Origin: Chenopodium formosanum
Taxonomy: Eukaryota; Streptophyta; Magnoliopsida; Caryophyllales; Amaranthaceae
Direction of reading: 5' to 3'
DNA: 64,000 bases
Assembly (NCBI GenBank): GCA_024500155.1
Contig: CM044873.1
Location: 5,585,001 to 5,649,000, forward strand
Shown: piece by piece, positions 1-11,600 of the stretch
Layout: every line of letters starts with the position of its first letter
How positions within the stretch are numbered: position 1 is the stretch's first letter
The notes under the pieces: model-generated
What the model saw: only the letters and a program-made list of their open reading frames with translations
Told to the model about the DNA's origin: nothing
The model's database searches: none
Translations under genes and position numbers: made by a program

Positions 1-723
1 TATTATAAGAGCTTATAGTAGCCTTGTACACATCTCCGTATCTATTAAGAATTGGGGGCATTTTAATACAATTCAGGGTAGTTGCAAAGGCAATTTCAGA
101 AGCCATGAAAAAAGCGTGGCTAAGTTTAAAGGAGAAAAAGGGGCGAGACAGAGGTTAGATGATAACCTAACACTATTGCCAAGATTTCAATGCCTTGAAA
201 TAAAGACTGACACTTGAAATGTGTCAAGTAACCTTATAATTGGTCATAACAATAACTTGCCAATCAACAGAACATAAAACAAGTCAGATATATAAAGAGA
301 AGCAGAAAAATTAAAGATTATGAGCGCGACTTCCCTATACAGCAAACACAAGTATCACCAAAATTCTCAATTGCGTAAGCCAACCATGTCCATAAAAGCA
401 GATAATTAGAAATGAATTGACTTACTGGCACTAAAAACAGAGTGCTCCTTTTGCCAGCTCTATTATCAGGGCTTTGCACAACAGTCATCACATCACTATC
501 ACTAGCTGCTACTTTCAAAATTCAAGGAAAAAAAGTGTGTTCCTGACTAGTTAGTTAATTACTACATCCGTTCAGATTTCCGAATGAGGCTACAGTTATT
601 ATAGCAACATAAACCAACAAGGGGAGGAAAAAAGAATGTCGAAAGTAGGAGAGAGTGTGTTATAACTTATAAGTGGCATTAATGTAAGATTACGTAAAAG
701 TAGGATCGTGAGTGGGGTTTGGG

Positions 724-849
724 TAAGAAAATGTCTGCCAAAATGTTTACATAACCTCTACAACTTGCCAACCAAAGTATCCAAGATAAGAAAATGTCTG
801 CCAAAATGTTTACATAACCTCTACAACTTGCCAACCAAAATATCCAAGA
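724..849. repeat. 63-bp tandem duplication in CCT intron or 3' region
   Basis: Two head-to-tail copies, 724-786 and 787-849, differ at one base (AAAGTATCC versus AAAATATCC). A diverged partial third match, with the words AACTTGCCAACCA and CTCCAAGAT, sits near 1010-1040. The near identity suggests a recent local duplication. It lies on the 3' side of the last visible CCT exon and has no coding signal. Confidence 0.9.
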
Positions 850-1320
850 TGCCAATTAGGGTTTAATGGACATGTTACATAAAATTTGATTAACTAAAAT
901 CCAAGTGATCAGACTTCAGAACCCTAAACCTTCTTCGAAGTCAAAAGAGCATTTCCAAAATATCTCAGCACTCTCCTTCCCCATAGAAAAATATTCATGT
1001 TAACTCAATGAACTTGCCAACCATTACTCTCCAAGATTGGCAAGATGCCCATGAGAGTTTTAAGTGCCACTTAATATAAAACAGCACATAATACATACTT
1101 GTGCAACTTGAATTGATTTTATAAAATACTCTGTATATCAACAATATATAATAATATACTCAACTCTTCTCATATAAACATTGTCAGATGCTTAAAGACA
1201 CTGAAAAAAAGTACTCCTCCTATCCTGAATTGACTGTCTCACATTAACCGATTAACTTTGATGAGCCTATGTCAATCTTGGACCATTTGTAAATTATAAC
1301 TAACGTAATCTAATTGCTTA

Positions 1321-1586
1321 TACTTCCTCCATTCTTTTATTATTGCACCACTTGCCTTTTAAGGAAATCCCACAAATATTGCACCATTTCCATTTAAAGA
1401 GACAAAAAATGTGTGTTCACACTGTAAATATCCAATATACCCTTACTTTTAACACTTGATTCTTTACTTTATTTTTACATCACATGGCTTTTTTGTACTT
1501 TTACCCTTCTCTCTCCTCATTTTCCCCACTACCAAAAAATGTGATCCCGACATGTATGGTGCAATAATAAAAAAACGGAGGAAGTA
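1321..1586. mobile_element. Stowaway-like MITE, about 266 bp
   Basis: Non-coding element with terminal inverted repeats of about 30 bases. The left end reads TACTTCCTCCATTCTTTTAT. The right end, reverse-complemented, reads TACTTCCTCCGTTTTTTTAT, and the match continues for ten more bases through TATTGCACCA. It is flanked by TA, the target typical of Tc1/mariner-derived Stowaway MITEs. It lies downstream of CCT exon 6, probably in an intron. Confidence 0.8.
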
Positions 1587-2311
1587 TATAATACCATGTG
1601 TCCAAAAACCAATTTCAAAGATGATGTACATGTAGTTGTACGATTTATATCAGCATAGAGTTTAAATTATCAGGCAACAAGAAAAGGAGTAGCATTCAGC
1701 ATATTCATTTTACCCACTCGATACATGCCAAATCAGCAGTAGGGAAATTAAATACTACTATAAGAAGAAAAAAATAAGGTGACTCTAAAACTCCTAAATA
1801 CATCATTTTCCTTGATTAACATATATTTCTGAACTAGAAGTTGGACCACAGTCCACCAAATACCCTATTCATCAAGAAAAAGGGTAACACACATGCAAGG
1901 CATCAAGGGAATTGACTTAGGTCACAATTTCCCTCATCTTAACCTTTCTACTGATGTTATAAGCAGAATTTTTTTATAAGCAAAAGGTAGATTATGCACA
2001 TAACCCATCATGTATAAACAGTGAAGTTAAATATGGTGTCGGCCAGGATAGAGGCCTCCCACAAGGCACATGCTATAACCTAGTTGACCATAATAACAAG
2101 TTAAAAACCATCTCCATGTAAAAGAGAACTATTCGTTAGAAGCTCTGACCATGATAACAACCAGGTAAGCTTGAGTTTAGGTACTAAAATGTAACTCTGT
2201 TCAAGTGGATAAATTACATTGAAAAGAAAGTCAAAGTGATACATCGTACAGGAAAAAAATTTAGATAAAAGCAGCTATAAAGCATGGAAATTAAATTAAC
2301 CTCCTCTTTAC

Positions 2312-4402
2312 CTTTTCTTGCTGCTCCTTGACTTTCTCATGGAGTTTCTTTAACCTCATATTGACTCTTAAACGTTTTTCCTGTTACAACAAGACATAAA
2401 AACACGTGAGAATACCGAAAAATAAATTAAGGGACATACCAAAACCACCTCAAGTCCTCAAAAGCATCATAATTTGACATGAAAAAAGTAATAAGGGAAG
2501 AGATTACACCTTCACATAGCTAAGATTTAGCTCCTTTCTTGTATATCCACGATCCAAGTTACGCATCACATATTGATTATAGTCTTTGACAATTCTCATA
2601 ATGATGTCTGAAGTAGAAATTCCATCTGTCCGTTGGGTTTCCTTAAACTTACCAGCAAGCTTGACCTGCCACAAAGAAACTAACTTAACCAAAAAAAAAT
2701 CCAATGGCTATTGCTAATATATACCAAAATTCATTTTAAAGCAGCTAATCTAAAGATGTTAAAAACAAACTCACAAATTCATAGACATCGTTGCAAGATC
2801 CACTGGTATCAGCATAACTGAAAGAAATCATGGATAGTTTGACTAAAAATACAATGAAGCATTAAAACTTCAAAATAAATTAGATAGAAAAGTGAAGAAC
2901 CGAATCAAAAAATCAACAGAAAGCAGACTACAGAAAAAGAACACATCTATAAAAGGTTTCCAGTGTTAGGTACAAAGGTTCATATTACACTTACGGAAGA
3001 GCATCATGGGCAACATAATCAATCTTATGTGCGTCAAGAAATTCTTGATCTACCACCCAAGGAGCATCAGGGATAACTTCGTCAACCCATCTGCACAAAA
3101 TTATCATCAAAACTGGGGGAAAAGCACATGATCTTCCAATAAAATAAAATTAGTTGAACACGACTATACTCATGGAAAAGACTTGACCAAGAGACACCAA
3201 TCTTGATACATCCGTTGTCAAGGGATATGATTGATTCATGACAATAAGACTCAAACTTAACACCAAGTACTTTGTAACTACAGTGAAAACCATTTTCTAT
3301 AAGCATTCAATAACCATATTTGCCGAATATCTATACGACTATACCAGATAACCAATATGGATTCCTACTATAGTTTAAAAAAGAAAGCATACTTGCAATG
3401 ACGAAGAGATTCGTAGCGTTCAGCTTCATTCATAACAGTTTTCCCCTTGTATTTATGGGTTATTGCATCACTGCAGCATCCCACCAGCAAATATGTGTTT
3501 GGAAATCTATATAGAATAACATCCACAATTAGAAAGAAATTCAAACGAAAACGGTATCCCAGGTTAATATGCATAACAACAAGTACCCAAATCATACAAT
3601 TCATTTACTCAAAGACAAACTTCCAGAGCACATCATAAACCACAAGTATATGAATCATATTCAGACAAATAAAAGAATGCAGAGGCAAAACCATCAAAAA
3701 TATAATCACAATATGATGCCGCAATATATAACCATATAATATGAATAGATTCATAAACACATTAACAAAATCATGTAAAATATACTTTAAATTCACTTAC
3801 AAGTACACGATTTACAAACCGCCTATAGAAAACAATTGGAAGAAATTACATCAGAGAAACCTCATTCATAATGATCCAATCAAGTTAAATGACTTGCATC
3901 TAAAGAGCATTAAATTCCCACCAAAAACTACCATATGATAAAATTAAGATCAACAGAATGAAAAATACCCAGAACCCCAAAATCATATTCAAATACAAAC
4001 ACACAAATTCTTAACCGCCAAAATAAATAATCAACATAATAAGGAAATACCCAGAAAAAACCCATCATTCAAAATAACCTCATTTTGTTACAATTCAGTG
4101 ATTTACCTATAACACAGCATCAAAATCCCACAAAATTGACAAACAAAGATCTCACATTCAAAACCATATTACATAAAAATCACTAATAAACTACAAAAAT
4201 TAAAAATTCAAACAATACCCAGAAAAATTCAAAGATCAAAAAGATGACAAGGTTGAAAATCGTACGATTTTTTGGCTTGTTCAAGGGATCGAGCATGGCC
4301 AAAATGAAAGAGATCGTAAATTCCGTCGGCATAAACACGAACAGGTCGGTCAGTAGGAGGGTCAGCACACCAACTAGATTTGGGGTTTGAAGAATTTGAC
4401 AT
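2312..4402 (-). CDS. CCT: Choline-phosphate cytidylyltransferase, 5' part (3' end beyond left edge)
   Basis: Makes CDP-choline from CTP and phosphocholine, the usual rate-limiting step of the Kennedy pathway for phosphatidylcholine. Visible coding exons, minus strand: 4402-4266, 3506-3393, 3090-2995, 2817-2775, 2665-2510 and 2380-2312; together 205 codons, in phase, all GT-AG. The start is the ATG at 4402. The catalytic domain begins PVRVYADGIYDLFHFGHARS, with the nucleotidyltransferase HxGH motif at residues 33-36. The second signature reads RTDGISTS at 142-149, where I recall RTEGISTS in the Arabidopsis enzyme, so one conservative E-to-D change. Exon 6 begins the basic amphipathic helix (RLRVNMRLKKL) expected to bind membrane. 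The remaining C-terminal exons (usual family length about 330 residues) were not found in 1-2311 and should lie left of the window. Family identification is firm; which CCT paralogue is not. Confidence 0.93.
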
Positions 4403-6608
4403 TATTGTTGAATAAAAATTGATTTGGGAAATTAATTTTGGAAGGTGTAAAGACTTTGATGATTGATACTATGCTTGTTGAATCGATCTCTCTCGATTAG
4501 CCATATTTCTGTTTCTATTGCAGAAACTGGTGCTACGTTTTCTTTCTCTACCCCTCGTTAAGCGCAAAGAGGGGCCCTTTTCCTCTTTTAAAGAATATCC
4601 GGTTTATATGTCTCTCTTTGCCTTTATATTAGTACTGGGATCGTCTTACATTAATTTATCGAGGGTTGTTATAAGACAAATTTGATAAATATCGAAATGT
4701 AACTCTTAAATTTAAAGAGTGAATATACAAGTATATAGTATGATAAGTATACAAAACATATACTTCATATAAAATTCTTTTCTTCCGACGAATTAGGAAT
4801 TCCCCTCGTGAGGAGGGTTTTGTAATATTTTCTTTCTTCTTACCATTGTAAAAATAAAATAAAAAATAAATAAATAAAATACTTCATATAAAATATATCC
4901 AAATTTACGATAAATATTTTACGGAGTAATATTTATCAAAATCTTAAGAGAGACTAAACGTCAATTAATTAATAATTGAAAAGTTGGCAAAAGTTATTTA
5001 ATCTTAATTAGATTTCATAATAAGTTAATTCTAGAGATGCTATTGGGGTATTATTAAACATTTTTGTGTTTGTGTGGTTCAAATTCATAAAGGGACAAGG
5101 TGGAGTAAACTAGTTTAATTATTGTCACATCACTTCATACTTGTATTTTATGAGCTAAACATTTTATGATTGTATGCAAAGGTGGCAAGAGATAGATGGG
5201 TCAGAAATTAAGCCGACCCAATATTAAAGTAATCCGATTTAAATTTTTCCTTACATGAAATATGATTTAGCACAACTCAAATTTGAATTAAATATATCTC
5301 AATACTATAGAACTCGACTAAATTGTTTGAATTGACACCTCATACAAGCAAAGATATTAATATTTCTATATGTTTCATAATAGACATGTTTAATTTTAAA
5401 GGTGCGTGAAACGGTTGACCACCCTTAAATTTGTTGATTACACGATTAACTCTGTACATGGAATAAACATTGCTCGGCTTTGTCCTTTTCACTAGAAATA
5501 CAGTCACATTACTCACATATATTCGCATGAATTTATACTCTTTTAATATGGTTGAATTTTTCAAGGACCATCATGAATTCATGATATAATACGATAAAAT
5601 ATTAAAATCAGTCTTTAATATTGTTTCCAAACATTCTAAATTTTATTTAATTCTTATTATTAAGAAAATTAAGACGTTCAGTACATTAGGAAAATAATCA
5701 AATACTACTGTTTTTTTTTTTTAGACAAAATACTACTGTATTAGCATATAATGTGAAGAAAACAAAACCTAAGCCTCGAGTATTAACATATGAGTGTGAT
5801 GAGAGACTCTCAAGACTCAATTACCCAAGGATGTGTTAAGTCCAATTATTAACATAAACATGACCATATATAAACTTTCAAAAGATAAATTTTTGCAGGC
5901 TTGTTTATTCTGTATACTACTCCGTACCAGATACTCTGTATTTCAATTGTTGATCTTCACACATATCAATACTGTCAGCAAACAATTATTACAAAATCAG
6001 GAATCACTCTGAGTACCTTAATTTTGGACACATAACCCGAACATAATAAAAAAGATTACTGCACTAAAAAGTAGCAAGACATTCAAAACATTTCAACATA
6101 ATACAAGGGACAAAACCATCAAAAGAATATAATTTACTCTTTTAAAACTGAAAATAACAGCAGTTACATTTGACCAGCAGCTCCTGAATCTCTAGATGAA
6201 AGGGTTCTCCAGTTGATGCCTTAAATCGAGCAGGCTGGCCGAGGGTTAAAAATGTCATTTGGTCTAGAAAAATTGTCATTGTCAGACAAGTGAACTAAAA
6301 AAATGACTAGTTGTAATAATCAGATAGAATTACACTGAATGAATCCTCTGCCTAAAGAATCTAGTATGCGTTCCTGCTAATCTAGGGCACAACTCCGGCA
6401 AAAGAAAGCTTTCATTTCTGACCTGATTTATATCTACTTCAGATAATTCGACTAGTTTAGTGCTGGAGATGTATTGAATGTGCTATACTGAAAAACAAAC
6501 GACAAGTTCAATGGAAAGACCATCCCCTTGCTACCTCAATCCCACTCAAAAAGCAAGCTCCACTGCATGATGTACGAAGGTAAATATAGTTACTCCTTTT
6601 ATTCACGC
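4403..6608. other. Spacer between CCT (5' end) and SUF4 (3' end)
   Basis: This stretch holds the CCT leader and promoter at its left end and the SUF4 3' untranslated region at its right end (probably down to about 6100). The rest is very AT-rich, with short poly-T runs and no convincing exon, RNA gene or element on either strand. Confidence 0.6.
4600..4630 (-). promoter_or_regulatory. Candidate TATA boxes of the CCT gene
   Basis: Two TATA-like motifs lie 200-226 bases upstream of the CCT start codon on the minus strand: CATATAAACC (around 4601-4610) and ATATAAAGG (around 4620-4629). Either would imply a leader of roughly 170-200 bases. This is motif recognition only; the transcription start is not visible. 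Confidence 0.3.
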
Positions 6609-8637
6609 CTAAAAAGCCATTCTACCCGCGAGTCTGCTCTCAGATATTCTTCTATCAATGGCAGCATCTATTGAGTTCATCTGAAAATTCAAAAGAAAAA
6701 AATAGCTTAAAACTCACGCCAGCAAAAGCTTCTGAATAGGGGGATAAGCTTCTACACAATACAATGATAACCAAAATTTAGACAGAAGCTGACCTGGAAA
6801 GCACTGCAAAGTCATAAAAGATAATAAGAAACGATACAAATGGTAAAAGCCTGTTGGCATGCTCGCCTTCCACTAAAAACCCCATATTTCGCAGTCATGC
6901 ATGGGGGAAAATAATTAACAGGTAGCAAATTCAAATTTAAACCAGCAAAATACATACACTTTTAAGTGTGGAAGGCTGGTGCAAGATGCAGGAGACCTTG
7001 AACCGCTCACAACATGCTTGTCAGATTTTACAAAACTAACCATTCAATAGTAGAGCACATTTAAATACCTACTTGGACCTTTTTGATGCCCACAAAAGCA
7101 GCAGAATTTCCGTGGAAACTGGATAATGGCACTTAGAAATAGTGCTAAGTCGAAGCTATTGGCAATAAAATGTTACAATATTTCACACTGTATTTGAATT
7201 CAGAAGCACATTCAAAACTTGACCAGTTGACCTCACTTAGTCTCTCCATATAATATAAACCAAGACGGCAATAAAACAAAAGTGTTACCTTTATGCCAAA
7301 ATGCCAAATACATAGGGAAGAGTTGTATCAAGTCCCAGATAACCATCAAAAAAACCAGACTGAAATCTCAGAAGAACATGGAAAAGAACAGGGTAGTTCC
7401 AACTTACCTGGCTGGTTTCGTCGTGAACCTGATGCTTTGGCAATGAAGCCCTTCTCTCCTCCTGCACATGTTTACATGCCAGTCATAAAGTGCTCTAAAA
7501 AAAATTCTGAAAATTTACAACAGTTGGAGACTTGAAGAAGCAGAATCATCAAAAAAAAGCCTACCATTGACATGGCTTCGTCATCCCACACCAAGTAAAC
7601 CTCGTTACCGGCTGGCTGGTTTGCTGGAGCTTTATTAGCGATGACAGGAGGAGGACCAATTGACGGACCACCAGTGTTTGGGCCAGATGCATATGAATGT
7701 GAATTAACTGCTGCTCCTATAATCACAAAAATGAGAAAAGAGAAATTTAATTGTACTTTTGACTTCACCAATAAAAACAAAGTACAAACCTAAAATGAGT
7801 CTCACATTTGATGAAATCTAGCATCTCAAGCATAAGAAGCAACGAACAGTTTTTCCTGTCATCCATGGCTATACTACCCTAGTATTATGACTATCCCAAA
7901 TACAGTGGGAAAAATCACTGCTGCTGGAGGAAGCATAGAGCTGGATACAGCAAACTTTTAAAGGAATTGAAAGACTAGGATACATACCTTGACCATTTGG
8001 TAAATGGTAATTGTTTACCACATTAGGAGGTGCATTAGAATATGTGGCTGCAGAAGCTTTCAAGTCTGTGGACATAGATGAAAGAAGTCCTGGAGCAGGA
8101 ACTGCTGAAGTTTGATTTGGCATGTTGGCGGTAGCTCCAACAGGAAATAGAGGCTGCGAAACAGGGATAGGAGCTGGAGAAGAATGGACACCAGGTGGAT
8201 AAGGAGGTTGAGACACAGGAGCTACAGTCGTAGACAATTGTGGGGTGATGCCTTGAACAGGAAAAAGAGGCTGCTGTGGAGGAACGGAAGCTCCTGGAGG
8301 TACCGAAACTGCAGGAGGCATTGACATCGCCATAGGCGGTGGATACCATGCCGGTGGACGGGGAAGTTGCCAACCAAGGGGTCCTGGAACAGCTGGGTTG
8401 TACCTGCCTCCATCAATTCCATAGATAGAAGTAAATTAAAATCAGCATGTCCAGTAAGGCATAAATTAGGAAGAAAAATGAAGCCAAGTCTATAAAATAG
8501 CATAAGAAAGGCAAATCTAGGAAAACTATAAAACATAATTTAAGACATCACACCATCAACTCAGATTCTAGCACAAAGGTTTATTGAAGGCAGGATGCAG
8601 GGGGTAGAATCCAGATATTTGAATTAAAAACCCTTCT

Positions 8638-8671
<34 letters not shown>

Positions 8672-11600
8672 GCCTTAATCCCAAAAGTGGGGTCGGCTAA
8701 CATGAACCAAATTTGATTATTCCGTGTAGTCATCAACATAAATCTTTCTCCTCCATCCCTTACGATCCAAAACTTCATCCTCACGTAAATCCATGCACTT
8801 CATATCCTTCCTCACTCCTTCCAACCAAGTCATCTTTGGTCTCCCTCTTCCTCGTTTAATCCCTCCATGGTCCCACTCTTCCACTCTTCGCACCGGTGCA
8901 CCCTCGGGTCTCCGTCTTACATGTCCAAACCAACGCAGACGATTTTCCCTTAATTTATCTACAATGCCCGCCACACCTACTTTCTTGCGAATAACCTCAT
9001 TTCTGATTCTATCTCTTAAAGTGTTTCCACACATCCACCTTAACATGCGCATTTCCGTAACCTCCATCTTTTTAATATGCTCTTTCTTAGAAGCCCAACA
9101 TTCTGTACCATAGAGCAACACTGGTCTTATGGCAGTCCTGTAGAATTTTCCCTTCAACTTTAAGGGAATGCTGCGGTCGCATAGCACTCCCGTGGCCGCT
9201 CTCCATTTAAGCCACCCTGACTTAATCCTGTGGGTCACGTCTTGATCAATGTCACCATTCTTCTGGATGATCGACCCTAGGTACTTAAAACATTCACTCA
9301 TGGTCAAATCCTTTCCATCCAAACTCACCACTTCATTGCTTGTCCCCCTCTGAGTGCCAAAACGACATACCAAATATTCAGTCTTACTCCGACTTAGCTT
9401 AAACCCTCTAGATTCCAACCTTTGCCTCCATTGCTCCAACTTGACATTAACCCCATCCTTAGTCTCATCCACCAAAACGATATCATCTGCGAACAGCATA
9501 CACCATGGAACCTCATCTTGAATTGGTCTAGTTAATTCGTCTAGAACCGTTGCAAAAAGAAAAGGGCTTAATGCAGACCCTTGATGCAATCCGATTGTAA
9601 TAGGGAAATCTTTTGTCAACCCTCCGCATGTCCTCACATTTGTTGACACATCCCGATACATATCCTTAACTAGGTCTACATACCTTCGTGGGATACCTTT
9701 CTTCAACATTGCCCACCAAAGTATCTCTCTTGGCACCTTGTCATATGCCTTCTCTAAATCAATAAAGACCATATGAAGATCTTTCTTCTTTACCCTATAA
9801 AACTCCATCATTTGTCTTATCAAATGGATTGCCTCCATAGTAGATCTCCCAGGCATAAAACTCCATCATTTGTCTTATCATTTGTCTTATTAAAAACCCT
9901 TCTACTTATTTCTAATTGCTCTACTTCGACTTGTGAACCATTCACAAAACCCAGTTTAACCATATTTATTGAAAATGTTTATAAAAAAGTTAGTATTATA
10001 TAAAATGTTGTTAGATTTGTCTCGAAATATATTTTCAAGATATCAACTTTAATTTTATACACATCCATTTTTTTAAAATTGCAAAACTTCAACTTTGGTA
10101 TTATTTATAACTTTGACCACATTTTTAAAAATGCCACATGTAATAAAAAATAGTGAAGAGTCACTAAAACATCTGACAAGAACTATTACGCCCTCATTCA
10201 TAATTAAATTCCAATAACGTTGAAGATCTAAAGATTCCAAGGTGGACCAGAATGTGGTGCAGAGGAATTGTATTCCAAAACAATACATGAATTAGCTTAA
10301 AGATTGATAAGAAACCAATAGGTCTTTTATTAACAATCTTTTATCATCTAGTTTTGATACTGACCATGACACTTCTAAAAGGCCATCTCAGGACAAATAT
10401 AGGACTTATAGGTTGACTTCTTTTACTCCCAAGAAAAGGAACCAAACTTGATCTCACTCCTACTGTCCTACTAGGCTACACCAACCCTTACCCTTCTCCC
10501 TCTTTTTCCTTCCAGCCTACTGAAGCCTCATCACCAGCTCCCTGCTGCTTAGGCAGCTCTTGATGGTGACTTACAAAAGGCAAATCCAGTGTGGATTTCA
10601 CTGGTTTCCAGTGATGGCTTGTTAAGGACTGACAGGCTTGCAACAGACCTCCAACAATATCCTTAGTATTTCTCTCTTAACTGGGCTACAACCCTCATCA
10701 TCACTTATATCAGGTATGCCCAAGTCCACATTACCATATTCACCAAACAAGACAGAATATTTTTCAGATGCCCATCAATACCCCAAATTTCACTTGCCTC
10801 TCCCTTCCTAATAACCTGCTTTCCTCCCCCACAGATACAACAAGGCCAATAAGCTATCTAAAAAAGATTGGGAATGCAGCACTTTTTCTCAGGCAAATGA
10901 AAGCTAAATTTGGTACAAATTCATGCCATAGGCAGCAACTTTTTTTTAAAAAAAAATCAACTAAGGTAATATAAAAATAAACATAGAAAAGAAGTTTAAA
11001 ATACACACATGGGTCGCTGCATCATTCCATAAGTTCCAGGTGGAGCAAAACCAACTGCTCCTGGCATCATACCACCAACAATATTTGTAGTAGGAATATC
11101 AACTTTTGCAGATTTTGAAGGTGTATCATCCTCTGCAAGAAAATACAAAGAAAAATACTTTTAAAAGTGCACAGATAACAGACCAAGTCAATCACCAGAT
11201 ATTAGTACATTTAACAAGCTTGCCAAAAAACAGAGAAATAAATTATAAAGCAACAAAAGGCCTTGATTATATTCTACTAGTTCAAAAAAGAAAATGACAC
11301 GTTTAACACTACAATTGATAATCTTGGCTTAATCTATTATCCTGCACGTTTAAAAAAAAAACGGTTATCACCACACTTTTACAATTAGCATCTTCAATTA
11401 TCCTGCTCTTATGTTAATTAAAAGACAGTTCTTGGCAAGAAAGACAACTCCTTTTCTAGCTTATGCACAACTCACTCAACTCTTCATCTAAAAGTGAGGT
11501 CACACTACTGCAAGTTCACCACGGATACAATCAAACTCAATGAGCTGTTTGATCAACTGAGTTACAGTTGGACAACCCCCTTCCCCTTGACCAAAAAACG

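Noticed and set aside
8035..8536. Open frames overlapping SUF4 exon 4 in other minus-strand frames
   Set aside because: They are shadows of the Pro/Gln-rich exon; only the frame giving QPLFPV repeats continues through the splice sites and matches the family.
8639..8670. TCAA repeat as a free-standing microsatellite or CRISPR-like array
   Set aside because: It is the 3' tail of the RTE LINE, positioned exactly between the LINE 3' UTR and the target duplication.
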